From: Bacillus sp. CECT 9360
GTDB taxonomy: Bacteria; Bacillota; Bacilli; Bacillales; DSM-1321
DNA: 55,442 nucleotides
Assembly (NCBI RefSeq): GCF_918741275.1
Contig: NZ_CAKKNA010000022.1
Coordinates: forward strand, 1-55,442
Direction of reading: 5' to 3'
Shown: piece by piece, positions 8,111 to 17,441 of the stretch
Numbering within the stretch: position 1 is the first letter of the stretch
Layout of the letters: the number at the start of each line of letters is the position of its first letter
The notes under the pieces: generated by a model
What the model saw: the letters and a program-made list of their open reading frames with translations, nothing else
Databases searched by the model: none
What the model was told of the DNA's origin: nothing
Translations under genes and position numbers: made by a program

Positions 8111-8138
8111 ATTATACAACATCATGAAATATTGGCAA
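8111..8138 (-). promoter_or_regulatory. promoter of the guanidine riboswitch operon
   Basis: Minus-strand -35 TTGCCA (8133-8138) and a perfect -10 TATAAT (8111-8116) are separated by 16 bp. Transcription would start about 8104, just ahead of the aptamer. Confidence 0.8.
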
Positions 8139-8153
8139 GAGTGCTCATCTGTA

Positions 8154-8939
8154 TTAATTGCCTGCCCCTCTATACCGTTTCACGCCCTGGTTCCAAATCA
8201 GTACCGAAATACTGAAGAACACTAATCCGATAACAGGTGTGGCAAAGGAAAAGGTGTACCATTCTTTCTTTCCTAGGAAATACGCTGCCGGATAGACGCC
8301 GACGAACGCAAATGGTAGAACCCATGTGAGCACAAATCGAATGACCTTATTATAAATATCAACCGGATAACGTCCATAGTTTCCGATATTGTACATCATC
8401 GGCATGATCGAGTTTTTCGCATCCGACCAAAAACCGATGCTTGCGATGGCGATGAAAACCGCCGCATAAGCAAGCGCCCCGCCAATCGCAAATAGGATGA
8501 ATAAAATCGGATCGTACCAGGCAATCTCTAAACCGAGTGAAGTACCTGCATAGAAAATAACCACCAGACCCGTAATCACACCAAATAATGATTCCAGTTC
8601 AATTCGCTCAATAATGATTTGATACAAGCTGTGGATCGGTCGTGTTAGAATTCGATCCATTTCTCCTTTGACGATATAGCGGTCATTGAAATCCCATATG
8701 TTAAAAAAAGCAGAAAATATCGCGTAAGGCACTAAGAAAAAGCCATAAATAAAAATGATTTCGTCCCTGCTCCAGCCGCTCAACAATTGCGTATGTCCGA
8801 AAACCACCAGGATAAAAATTAAATTGACAGCCTGATTCAGAAGATCGGACAAAATTTCAACGACCAGATCAGCACGGTATTGCAGCCTGGTTTTCATATA
8901 CTGGCTTACGTATTGAAAAAACATCGAAACATAAAACAC
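8154..8939 (-). CDS. ABC-2 type transporter permease
   Basis: A 261-residue membrane protein with about six hydrophobic segments, of the ABC-2 permease type found in pairs behind daunorubicin-type ATPases. It is the last gene of a three-gene exporter operon and starts 4 bases after the stop of the other permease. The motif RPIHSLYQIIIERIE is typical of this permease subgroup. The substrate is unknown; family members export drugs, lipids or polysaccharides. Its stop is adjacent to the promoter region of the guanidine riboswitch. Confidence 0.88.
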   Translation of the reverse strand: MFYVSMFFQYVSQYMKTRLQYRADLVVEILSDLLNQAVNLIFILVVFGHTQLLSGWSRDEIIFIYGFFLVPYAIFSAFFNIWDFNDRYIVKGEMDRILTRPIHSLYQIIIERIELESLFGVITGLVVIFYAGTSLGLEIAWYDPILFILFAIGGALAYAAVFIAIASIGFWSDAKNSIMPMMYNIGNYGRYPVDIYNKVIRFVLTWVLPFAFVGVYPAAYFLGKKEWYTFSFATPVIGLVFFSISVLIWNQGVKRYRGAGN

Positions 8940-8943
8940 AGCC

Positions 8944-9735
8944 TCAACCTCCCTGAATAATCAGCTGTTTTTTAGCCACTATCCAAAGAACTTGGATGGG
9001 TACCATTAATATCAGTACCCAGAGTGATTGCTGCAGCAAAGCCTGAAGAATCTCTCCGTGCCTGAACCCATTCGTGAAAATCATGCTCGGGATATAGCTG
9101 ATCCCCTGAAACGGAAGATATTTCATGATCTCCTGCGCCCAGAATGGATAAAAACTGATTGGCAACAGCAATCCCGAAAACAGGTCGATCACAACCCGTT
9201 TCGCTCTGATCAACCCTGTATTGTTATAGAAGAAAAATGCCGTAATGCCCGTTAGAAGGTTGATCTGGGTATTGATGATGAAGCTAAACAGCAAAGATAT
9301 CCCAAAATAACCCCACAGGGCAGGATCATGCGGAAGTTCCAAAGGGAACATAAAGGAAACGATCACCATGCCCGGGATCGAAAAGAAAAAGAAACGGAAA
9401 ATACCTTCGCCTAGCCCTTGCATCGTTTTCATGCCCAGGTAATTATAAGGCCTGATCAATTCAATCGCGACCTTGCCTTCTTTAATCTCAGCTGCGATTT
9501 CACGGTCGATATTATTAAAATAAAACGCGCGGGCCATCCAAGCTATCGCTACATATGTAGTCATCTGCATGCTTGTTAACCCTTCAATGGAACCTTTATC
9601 CCCGTAAATCGCATTCCATAGAAAATAATAGGCCCCGATATTTATGCTGTAAATGATGATTCCTGTGTAATAATCCGTCCGGTAAGCGAGCATCATTAGA
9701 AATCGGATACGGATCATCTCAAAATATTTATCCAA
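8944..9735 (-). CDS. ABC-2 type transporter permease
   Basis: A 263-residue permease with about six hydrophobic segments. It is paralogous in layout to the downstream permease and carries the matching RPYNYLGMKTMQGLGE segment. It lies between the ATPase gene (about 50 bp upstream) and the second permease, so the transporter is probably a heterodimer of the two permeases with two copies of the ATPase. The substrate cannot be inferred. Confidence 0.88.
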   Translation of the reverse strand: MDKYFEMIRIRFLMMLAYRTDYYTGIIIYSINIGAYYFLWNAIYGDKGSIEGLTSMQMTTYVAIAWMARAFYFNNIDREIAAEIKEGKVAIELIRPYNYLGMKTMQGLGEGIFRFFFFSIPGMVIVSFMFPLELPHDPALWGYFGISLLFSFIINTQINLLTGITAFFFYNNTGLIRAKRVVIDLFSGLLLPISFYPFWAQEIMKYLPFQGISYIPSMIFTNGFRHGEILQALLQQSLWVLILMVPIQVLWIVAKKQLIIQGG

Positions 9736-9784
9736 GGCTCTCTCTCCTTACTTCCAATCTAAATAGGCATTCTTATAAAGATTG

Positions 9785-10804
9785 TCAGCGTCCTGTGGAA
9801 ACCATACCCTCTTCATAAATATTCCGGACGATTTCCTCTATAGACGTCTCATGAATTTTGACATCTTTAATTTTGAAATGAGAAACAACAGAGGAAATCA
9901 GCTGAGAAATATTATCTTTTTCTTCCTTAATAAATGCGATATAGGTCTGACTCTTCTCCTCATATTCCCAGCTTGTTTCAAATAAAAGCGGCAACGATTC
10001 CAGTTCAGCCATTGAAACTTCTTCTAAGAATTGAAAATGAATCTCTTTTTCTTCCGCCCAGTTATTTTTCAGGTCCAGCAGTCCGCCGTCATAAATGATC
10101 TTTCCTTCATCAAGCATGACGACCCTTTCACAAACTGCTTCAATGTCAGCTAAATCATGTGTTGTAAGCAGAATCGTTGTATTGTATTTTTCATTAATTT
10201 CCTTAAGGAACTTACGGATTTTCATTTTCACCAGGACATCAAGACCAATTGTCGGCTCGTCTAAAAAAAGCAGTGGCGGATTATGGATCAATGCCGCGGC
10301 AAGCTCACATCTCATCCGCTGTCCAAGAGAAAGCTTACGGACCGGTTTATCTAGCAACGGTCCAATATCAAGCGTTTCAATGATAAGTTTCATGTGCTCC
10401 TCATATTGTGCATCGGGGACTTTGTAAACCTTCTTCAGCAGCCGGAATGATTCCTGGACGGCGATATCCCACCAAAGCTGTGAGCGCTGCCCGAAGACCA
10501 CACCGATTGTTCTCGTGAATTTCTCCCGTTCCCGGTGAGGGTCCATTCCATTAACACGCACCTCGCCTGATGTCGGCGTCAGGATGCCTGTCAGCATTTT
10601 GATGGTCGTCGACTTACCGGCTCCATTCTCACCGATATAGGCAACCATTTCTCCTTGCTTTACTGTGAAATTTATGTCATTGACAGCAGGAATCACTTTA
10701 TAGTTTCTTGTCAGCAAATCGCGAAAAGCTCCTTTTAATCCGGAGCGGCTGGAAAACATCTTAAATTCTTTGCGTAGCTGTTTAACTTCGATTGCATTGC
10801 TCAT
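9785..10804 (-). CDS. ABC transporter ATP-binding protein
   Basis: A 339-residue ATPase with Walker A GENGAGKST (about 59-67), Q-loop around VFGQRSQLWWD, signature LSLGQRM, Walker B LLFLDEPT and the switch His in TTHD. The N-terminal extension before the core (about residues 12-45) and the C-terminal regulatory region (about 245-339) resemble the drug/polysaccharide exporter group. It heads the operon with the two permeases. The ribosome site GGAGGAGTATAGCG precedes the ATG. Confidence 0.92.
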   Translation of the reverse strand: MSNAIEVKQLRKEFKMFSSRSGLKGAFRDLLTRNYKVIPAVNDINFTVKQGEMVAYIGENGAGKSTTIKMLTGILTPTSGEVRVNGMDPHREREKFTRTIGVVFGQRSQLWWDIAVQESFRLLKKVYKVPDAQYEEHMKLIIETLDIGPLLDKPVRKLSLGQRMRCELAAALIHNPPLLFLDEPTIGLDVLVKMKIRKFLKEINEKYNTTILLTTHDLADIEAVCERVVMLDEGKIIYDGGLLDLKNNWAEEKEIHFQFLEEVSMAELESLPLLFETSWEYEEKSQTYIAFIKEEKDNISQLISSVVSHFKIKDVKIHETSIEEIVRNIYEEGMVSTGR

Positions 10805-10996
10805 CGCTATACTCCTCCAAATTTCTGCTTGCCCTAAAGAATTATTTTATCCAATTGCGCTTATTAAAACAATTAATACGTCTAGAGCACGTTCCCCTTT
10901 TAATAGAAATCCCAGATGCCCGCGCTCAGCTTTTTCAGATGAAAAGTGCTAGAATAATGGATGGTAACTTTGCAGTAAATTAGGAGGCCATGCAAA

Positions 10997-12292
10997 ATGA
11001 AATTTACCAATTCAGAGAATTTACATAAGGAAGCGGAGAAGCATATTGTCGGGGGTGTCAATTCCCCTTCCCGTTCCTACAAAGCCGTCGGCGGTGGTTC
11101 GCCCGTGGTGATGGAGCGCGCGAATGGAGCTTATTTCTGGGATGTTGACGGAAATAAATATATTGATTATTTAGCAGCTTACGGACCAATCATCACTGGT
11201 CATGCCCACCCCCATATAACGGAAGCAATCAAGCAAGCTGCGGAAACCGGGGTTCTTTATGGCACACCTACAGCACATGAAGTGAATTTTGCAAAAATGC
11301 TAAAGGAAGCGATGCCCTTTATGGAAAAGGTTCGCTTTGTGAACTCCGGTACCGAAGCCGTGATGACAACCATCCGGGTAGCCCGCGCGTATACGGGAAG
11401 GGATAAAGTCATCAAGTTTGCCGGCTGCTACCACGGACACTCCGACTTGGTTCTTGTCGCGGCAGGGTCGGGACCTGCCACTTTAGGCACGCCTGATTCC
11501 GCAGGAGTACCTAAGAGCATTGCCCAGGAAGTCATTACCGTTCCTTTCAATGACATCGAGCCTTTTAAAGAGGCTCTGGATAAGTGGGGAGATCAAATTG
11601 CTGCCGTTCTTGTCGAACCAATTGTAGGTAACTTCGGTATCGTGGAGCCTAACCCCGGATTTTTGGAATCCGTACTAGACCTGACGCACAAAGCAGGAGC
11701 TCTTGTTATTTTCGACGAGGTCATTACCGCTTTCCGTTTTATGTATGGCGGGGCTCAGGACTTGCTTGGCATTCAGCCTGACTTAACAGCTCTTGGAAAA
11801 ATCATTGGCGGCGGTCTGCCAATTGGTGCCTATGGCGGTAAAAAAGAAATCATGGAAACAGTTGCTCCGCTTGGCCCTGCTTACCAGGCTGGTACAATGG
11901 CCGGTAACCCGGCATCCATTTTGTCGGGGATAGCTTGTTTAGAGGTCCTGAAACAAGAAGGTATCTATGAAGAAATGGATAGGCTAGGCGCTATCCTTGA
12001 AGAAGGAATTACAAAAGCCGCGAAACAAAACCACATCCCAATTACAATCAACCGGTTGAAAGGCGCTTTGACGATTTACTTCACAACGGAAAAAGTGGAA
12101 AACTATGAGCAGGCAGAAAATACAGATGGTGACATGTTTGCTCAATTTTTCAAGCTAATGCTTCATCAGGGCATTAATCTCGCTCCGTCCAAATATGAAG
12201 CCTGGTTCTTGACGATTGCGCATACGGAAGAAGATATTTTTCATACTTTAAAAGCGATTGAACATGCATTCAAATCAATGAAAATCAATTAA
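10997..12292 (+). CDS. gsaB: glutamate-1-semialdehyde 2,1-aminomutase (GsaB)
   Basis: A 431-residue PLP enzyme that converts glutamate-1-semialdehyde into 5-aminolevulinate for haem and corrin synthesis. The PLP lysine is K268 in ALGKIIGGG, and the cofactor-binding pattern [15 protein letters not shown] is near 117. It stands apart from the hem operon, so it is the second copy (gsaB of B. subtilis) rather than hemL. Its position between bcp and ygaE matches. The start is supported by TAGGAGGCCATGCAAA-ATG. It is divergent from the ABC operon and ends at a clear hairpin. Confidence 0.93.
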   Translation: MKFTNSENLHKEAEKHIVGGVNSPSRSYKAVGGGSPVVMERANGAYFWDVDGNKYIDYLAAYGPIITGHAHPHITEAIKQAAETGVLYGTPTAHEVNFAKMLKEAMPFMEKVRFVNSGTEAVMTTIRVARAYTGRDKVIKFAGCYHGHSDLVLVAAGSGPATLGTPDSAGVPKSIAQEVITVPFNDIEPFKEALDKWGDQIAAVLVEPIVGNFGIVEPNPGFLESVLDLTHKAGALVIFDEVITAFRFMYGGAQDLLGIQPDLTALGKIIGGGLPIGAYGGKKEIMETVAPLGPAYQAGTMAGNPASILSGIACLEVLKQEGIYEEMDRLGAILEEGITKAAKQNHIPITINRLKGALTIYFTTEKVENYEQAENTDGDMFAQFFKLMLHQGINLAPSKYEAWFLTIAHTEEDIFHTLKAIEHAFKSMKIN

Positions 12293-12330
12293 TAACCGTA
12301 TAAGTATACAAATAATATTCATATCTGAGA

Positions 12331-12366
12331 CATCCAACCGTCTCAGATATTTTTATAGTCCTTATT
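12331..12366 (+). terminator. terminator after gsaB
   Basis: The hairpin ATATCTGAGAC / GTCTCAGATAT is followed by T5. It lies about 40 bp past the gsaB stop. Confidence 0.9.
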
Positions 12367-12380
12367 TGAAAGCGTTTCCA
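12367..12380 (+). promoter_or_regulatory. candidate cre site (CcpA)
   Basis: TGAAAGCGTTTCCA matches 13 of 14 positions of the catabolite-response consensus TGWAANCGNTNWCA. It lies about 280 bp upstream of the glutamate synthase gene and just past the gsaB terminator. A link between carbon status and glutamate synthesis would be sensible, but the distance is long. The rest of this gap shows an imperfect dyad around 12533-12552. Confidence 0.45.
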
Positions 12381-12662
12381 ACTAGATTTATACGTGTTCA
12401 TTTATTTCACTTCATCTATATTTCCATCCATCTTACTGTATAAATAATTGATTTCTGAATATTTAAATGATAATATTGTGTTACTATTCTAAATTTTAGA
12501 TACCGTCTATTCTTCTCTTTTTTCTCACAATATCAGAAGGTTGAACCTCTGAGTGTACTGTTATTACGTTTTTTCCCTCGTCGCAACGTTTCAAAAAAAC
12601 GAAAAATCATATAGGAGGTGAAGGCAGCCAATAAGGTCTACCCTTATTTTGCGCCGAAAAAA

Positions 12663-15600
12663 ATGACACAACAATGGACCCCGAGTTTATTTAAGGAATT
12701 TTATAAACAGGAGCATGACGCATGTGGGATTGTATCCAGCATCGAAAAGAAGAAAGTCCCAACGAGAGAAAATATCTTCGCCGTTATTGATGCGCTTGTA
12801 AAAATGAATCACCGCGCTGGTTTTATTAATGGAGAAGGCGATGGCGTTGGCATCCATATCGACATTCCCAGAGCACTTTGGAAGCAAAAGCTTACAGCTG
12901 AGGGCGTTGATGCATCCGAGGTTGATAAGGATTCCTTTATCGTAGGCCATCTTTTCTTGAGCAGAAAAGCTGAAACGGAAACGCTTAAGAAAGAGATAAA
13001 AGCGAAATTGCAAAAGCACGGCCTTTCCCTGCTTTTCGAAACGGACAAAGCCTACAATTCCGCTGCACTCGGCCCTATCGCCATTCAGGAAAATCCTGTT
13101 TTTTGGCAATTTGCCTGCACCTCTGATTTCGCTGACCAACAAGCATTGTCAAAAGCACTTTTTGAATTGACACATGAAATTGAAGAAAACGATCATATTC
13201 ACGTAGCTTCTCTTAGCCAGTATCATGCTGTTTATAAAGTAATGGGTGCCGGAGACATTCTTCCGCATTACTACCCTGATCTGGCTGATCCGCTCGTTGC
13301 ATCCACAATGACACTCGGGCATAACCGTTATTCAACCAACACCTTGTCTAGCTTTTTCCGTGTACAGCCTTTCAGTGTATTAGGGCATAACGGGGAAATC
13401 AACACGATCAGCAAGCTCCGTGATGAAGCTAAAATGGTAGGTGTCCCGCTTGTAAAGGATGGCAGTGACTCACAGGATTTAAGCCGAACGATTGAAACGT
13501 TTATCGCCAGGCACGGTTACTCTTTATTTGAAGCTATCGATCTATTATTCCCGCCAATCGTCAATGAAATGAAAGTGTACCCGGAGCATCTGCAAAACTT
13601 ATACACGTATTTACGGGAAGCATGGGGACATTTCGCACAAGGTCCGGCCGGGATCATTTCTCGTTTTGGGGATGAAGCTGTCTTTTCGGTAGACGCATTA
13701 GGCTTGCGCCCTCTTTGGAATATTGAAACAGAAACTTCCTATTTATTCTCTTCAGAGCCCGGGATTATTCCTTCCTCTGAATTTACCGGAGACCCGAAGC
13801 CGCTTGGACCAGGGGAAAAAGTCGGCTTGAAATGGGATGGAGATTCTATCAAACTATATAATTACAAAGACTATCAGGAAGAAGTCTATGAAAGATACAA
13901 TCAGCGCTTTATCCTTTCTAATGACCATGTGCGCCTGAATCCTCCTGTATTCGAAAAGGTGGTCTCTAACACCCAGCCTTCAGGAATTCACAACGGACAA
14001 TATAAAGCATTCGGCTGGGAGCGTGATCACGTTCAGCTTGTAGAACAAATGGCTGAAAAAGGCGCGGAGCCTATCCGTTCATTGGGCCATGACGCACCTT
14101 TGGCAGCCTTAAACCCGGAAAGAAAAAATCTCGCTGACTATATTAAGGAAAGCGTTGCAGTCGTAACCAACCCGGCAATTGACCGCGACCGGGAAGCAGA
14201 ACATTTCTCTACGCGGACGATTATCGGTAAGCGTCCTTCACTATTCGATCGGGAAAAGGCAGGCAAAGTTGTTGAACTTTTGACCCCGCTTTTGATTGAA
14301 GGCAAAATAGGCTATGAATGTGCGAGCACTGTATTACAGCCAAGCTACGACCAGTTCATTAAGCATTTCCAGGATATTCAACTTGCTCATTTCATTTCAA
14401 CGACCTTTACCGAAGAAGAAGGCGTGCAGGAAGCCTTAGACAGACTTGCCGCTGAAGCTGTTTCAGCCGTGGATAATGGTAAAACGCTGATTGTCCTAGA
14501 CGATGCCACAGCTCACCAAAACGGCAATCTTTGGCTGGATCCACATTTAGTTGTTTCAGCTGTTGATCAGGCACTTGTCACTACAGGAAAAAGACGCGAT
14601 TGTTCCCTGCTCTTAAGATCAGCTGCGATTCGCTCTTTGCATGATATCATCGTCGCGTACGGTCTTGGGGCGAATCTTATCAGCCCATATTATATGTTCT
14701 TGTCATTATCGACCGATACAAATGGTCCAACAGTCAATTTATATAGTGCATTAACGAAGGGCCTTGAGAAAGTTATCTCCACAATCGGCATCCATGAGCT
14801 TAGAGGCTATGGCCGCCTATTCTCAAGCATTGGCCTTCATGAGGAAGTTGGAAAATATCTAAATGTCGTGAACTTCTTCGGGTCTAATGAGCTTGCCCAG
14901 AACTTCGAAGTATTGAAAGAAGATGCTAAACAACGTGTCTTGGATTATAACAACGAAGCCGAAAGAATCGGAAAGACATTCCATCTGTTCCCAAGGATTT
15001 GGAAAGCGATTGGGGAAGTAGCCGCAACCGGTGACTATACGGCCTACGGTGAAAAGATTTCGGAACAGGAAGAAGCGAATCCAACGACGATCAGGCATTT
15101 AACAAGCCTGAAAACAGCAGAAACGCCTCTGCCAACACAGGATGTTGATATTTCCATTGGCGACCATAGCCTGCCATTTGTCATTGCCTCCATGTCGTTT
15201 GGATCGCAAAATGAAACGGCGTTCCGCGCTTATGCTGAAGCAGCTGATCAGCTGAATATGATCAGTATGAACGGAGAAGGCGGAGAAATTAAGGATATGC
15301 TTGGCAAGTATCCGAACTCCCGTGGTCAGCAGATTGCATCAGGACGATTTGGTGTAAATGCAGAGTTGCTCAACTCTTCTAACCTGTTGGAAATCAAAAT
15401 CGGCCAGGGAGCAAAACCCGGAGAAGGTGGCCACCTTCCAGGATCCAAGGTAACGGCGAAGATTGCAGAAGCTCGTAATGCTACAATCGGATCGGATTTA
15501 ATCTCGCCATCGAACAACCATGATATTTACTCCATTGAAGATCTGGCGCAAATGATTCATGAACTGAAAACGGCAAACGATAAAGCAAGAGTCGCTGTAA

Positions 15601-17135
15601 AAGTCCCGGTTGTTCCCAACATCGGAACGATTGCGGTTGGTATTGCCAAAGCAGGTGCCGACATTATCACCTTGTCAGGGTTTGACGGCGGTACAGGTGC
15701 TGCACGTATCCATGCTCTTCAGCACGTGGGGCTTCCTGTGGAAATAGGAGTTAAAGCAGCCCATAATGCCCTGCTTGAAGCAGGCATCCGCCATAACGTG
15801 GAAATCTGGGCAGACGGCGGCCTAAAAAGCTCCATGGACGTACTGAAAGTAATGCTTCTTGGGGCCAACCGGGTCGGTTTCGGTACCCTTTCTATGATTG
15901 CTGTAGGTTGTACAGCCTGCCGCGGCTGCCACCTGGATACATGCCATGTTGGTATCGCTACCCAGATCGAATCAGAAGCCCAGGCAAAAGAACATGGGTT
16001 GCGCCGTTTCGTTCCGCGCCAGTTTAATCCGTCTGTACAAGGATTAATGAATATGTTCACAGCGTTTGGAAGCGAACTTAAAGCTCTGACTGCCTCTCTT
16101 GGCGTCAAGAACCTTCAGGAAATTGTTGGACGTTCAGATTTACTCGTCCAAGCAAAAGGTAAAGAATTGCTCGACCTGACTTACCTATTAAAAACACTTG
16201 AAATTAGCCAATTCCCCCATAAAGAAGCGGCTGCTTCCGTCAAGGAAGGCGCGATGCAGGTTGCTGTCGGAGCTGAATATTTAGATTCACGGGTTGATGA
16301 ACTCCATGAATCACGGGCATATAGCGCCGTCACTTCCGAACAGCGTGTACTGGGAAGCCGGGTATCATGCCACCGTGTTCGCGGAAGATTGGACGGTTCC
16401 TATAAAGCCCTTCCGCAAGTTTTGCTGACATACAAGGACGGATCCATTCCAGGTAACGGCCTTGGCGCGTATAACAGTGAAGGCATTCAAATCAGTGTAA
16501 ATGGCGGCGCCCAAGATGGAGCTGGTAAAACATCCATCGGCGGCAATCTTTTAATCTTTAAATCGCCGGGCAAGGATGGAAAGTTCTATAATGGTTCAGT
16601 TGGTAAAGGATTCGGTTACGGCGCACAGCACGGCTTGCTTGTCGCGCAGGGAGATGCTGACGCACGTGCCGGAATCAGACTTTCCGGTGCGGATATGATT
16701 ATCGGCGGCCAGTTAAAACAGCCAATCTCTGAAAAAGAATCTGGAAATCTTGCGGTTCATTCAAACATTAAAGGGTTTGCCTTTGAGTATATGACAAACG
16801 GACGAGGATTGGTTCTAGGAGATCCAGGACCATGGATTTGTGCAGGGATGACAGGCGGAGTAGTCTATTTACGCCATCATCCTGAAGCCGGTTTAACGAA
16901 AGACGCCATCCAAAGACGGATTGCAAAGGGAGCCAAGGTTTCCATTGATAAGCTTTCCGCATCCGGATTACAAGACATTACAGACCTTCTGGGCACATAT
17001 GTATCCTTGCTGAAGGAACAGGGCCAAAATGACGAAGCTGTTGCATTAGAAAAACTGCTTGCAAACCCTGAACAGCACTTTGTACAGGTCGTTCCTGTTA
17101 AAGAGCAAGCTGATCCATCTGTATCAACAGAATGA
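12663..17135 (+). CDS. gltB: glutamate synthase large subunit, stand-alone
   Basis: A protein of about 1490 residues with the GOGAT layout. An N-terminal class-II amidotransferase has its nucleophile in HDACGIV (Cys21 from this start). A central domain follows, then an FMN-binding barrel (GGTGAARI near residue 1010), the 3Fe-4S cysteines (C-x5-C-x4-C in GCTACRGCHLDTC, about 1095) and the C-terminal beta-helix (GKGFGYG). It makes two glutamates from glutamine and 2-oxoglutarate. No small-subunit gene (gltD) is adjacent, so its electron donor is unclear. The start is uncertain: a perfect AGGAGGTG lies at 12613-12620, but the frame has only the overlapping GTG (12618) and the ATG at 12663, 43 bases on. 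Confidence 0.88.
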   Translation: MTQQWTPSLFKEFYKQEHDACGIVSSIEKKKVPTRENIFAVIDALVKMNHRAGFINGEGDGVGIHIDIPRALWKQKLTAEGVDASEVDKDSFIVGHLFLSRKAETETLKKEIKAKLQKHGLSLLFETDKAYNSAALGPIAIQENPVFWQFACTSDFADQQALSKALFELTHEIEENDHIHVASLSQYHAVYKVMGAGDILPHYYPDLADPLVASTMTLGHNRYSTNTLSSFFRVQPFSVLGHNGEINTISKLRDEAKMVGVPLVKDGSDSQDLSRTIETFIARHGYSLFEAIDLLFPPIVNEMKVYPEHLQNLYTYLREAWGHFAQGPAGIISRFGDEAVFSVDALGLRPLWNIETETSYLFSSEPGIIPSSEFTGDPKPLGPGEKVGLKWDGDSIKLYNYKDYQEEVYERYNQRFILSNDHVRLNPPVFEKVVSNTQPSGIHNGQYKAFGWERDHVQLVEQMAEKGAEPIRSLGHDAPLAALNPERKNLADYIKESVAVVTNPAIDRDREAEHFSTRTIIGKRPSLFDREKAGKVVELLTPLLIEGKIGYECASTVLQPSYDQFIKHFQDIQLAHFISTTFTEEEGVQEALDRLAAEAVSAVDNGKTLIVLDDATAHQNGNLWLDPHLVVSAVDQALVTTGKRRDCSLLLRSAAIRSLHDIIVAYGLGANLISPYYMFLSLSTDTNGPTVNLYSALTKGLEKVISTIGIHELRGYGRLFSSIGLHEEVGKYLNVVNFFGSNELAQNFEVLKEDAKQRVLDYNNEAERIGKTFHLFPRIWKAIGEVAATGDYTAYGEKISEQEEANPTTIRHLTSLKTAETPLPTQDVDISIGDHSLPFVIASMSFGSQNETAFRAYAEAADQLNMISMNGEGGEIKDMLGKYPNSRGQQIASGRFGVNAELLNSSNLLEIKIGQGAKPGEGGHLPGSKVTAKIAEARNATIGSDLISPSNNHDIYSIEDLAQMIHELKTANDKARVAVKVPVVPNIGTIAVGIAKAGADIITLSGFDGGTGAARIHALQHVGLPVEIGVKAAHNALLEAGIRHNVEIWADGGLKSSMDVLKVMLLGANRVGFGTLSMIAVGCTACRGCHLDTCHVGIATQIESEAQAKEHGLRRFVPRQFNPSVQGLMNMFTAFGSELKALTASLGVKNLQEIVGRSDLLVQAKGKELLDLTYLLKTLEISQFPHKEAAASVKEGAMQVAVGAEYLDSRVDELHESRAYSAVTSEQRVLGSRVSCHRVRGRLDGSYKALPQVLLTYKDGSIPGNGLGAYNSEGIQISVNGGAQDGAGKTSIGGNLLIFKSPGKDGKFYNGSVGKGFGYGAQHGLLVAQGDADARAGIRLSGADMIIGGQLKQPISEKESGNLAVHSNIKGFAFEYMTNGRGLVLGDPGPWICAGMTGGVVYLRHHPEAGLTKDAIQRRIAKGAKVSIDKLSASGLQDITDLLGTYVSLLKEQGQNDEAVALEKLLANPEQHFVQVVPVKEQADPSVSTE

Positions 17136-17150
17136 TATTTGTTTAATCCG

Positions 17151-17191
17151 AAAAAAACTGGCACTCTCACATAGAGTGCCAGCTTTTTTTT
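17151..17191 (+). terminator. terminator after gltB
   Basis: A perfect 10-bp stem CTGGCACTCT / AGAGTGCCAG is preceded by A7 and followed by CT8. Confidence 0.95.
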
Positions 17192-17302
17192 TACAATTTC
17201 TTGAATCTTTTCATTTACCCCTTGTAACTTTCCTCTAAACCCTGTATATTTCATAATTATTTACTTTTGTTTCTATTAGTGTAAATTAAGATATACATTC
17301 AT

Positions 17303-17331
17303 TTGTATATGGCATATTGTAAGCATATAAA
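17303..17331 (+). promoter_or_regulatory. promoter of the ygaE leader
   Basis: -35 TTGTAT (17303-17308) and -10 TATAAA (17326-17331) have 17-bp spacing. The predicted start (about 17338) falls at the first base of a compact structured leader, which supports the assignment. Confidence 0.65.
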
Positions 17332-17334
17332 AGT

Positions 17335-17430
17335 CAGCAACTCGTCGGGTTCTCTGGCCTAAGGCTGCGATGGCCTAGTTGCTTATGCAGATAGGAACGT
17401 TGAATACCTCCTATCTGTCAAAGAAAGGAA
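17335..17430 (+). ncRNA. structured 5' leader of ygaE, class unknown
   Basis: The leader folds by eye into two parts. The first is a nested element: GCAACT pairs with AGTTGC, inside it CGTCG pairs with CGATG, and inside that GCC-TAA-GGC forms a small hairpin. The second is a perfect 9-bp hairpin CAGATAGGA / TCCTATCTG (about 17386-17415) that ends some 12 bases before the ygaE ribosome site. I do not recognise a known riboswitch class. It could be a cis-regulatory RNA for the exporter-like ygaE. Confidence 0.5.
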
Positions 17431-17441
17431 GAGTTCTACTT

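Noticed and set aside
12533..12552. Dyad TCAGAAGGTT/GAACCTCTGA upstream of gltB as a defined operator
   Set aside because: The symmetry is imperfect and it matches no regulator motif I can name, so I did not list it as a site.
12687..13142. 151-codon minus-strand frame inside gltB, and similar long antisense frames in mutY, fabL and the thiolase
   Set aside because: These are shadows of well-supported genes on the other strand and have no recognisable domains.
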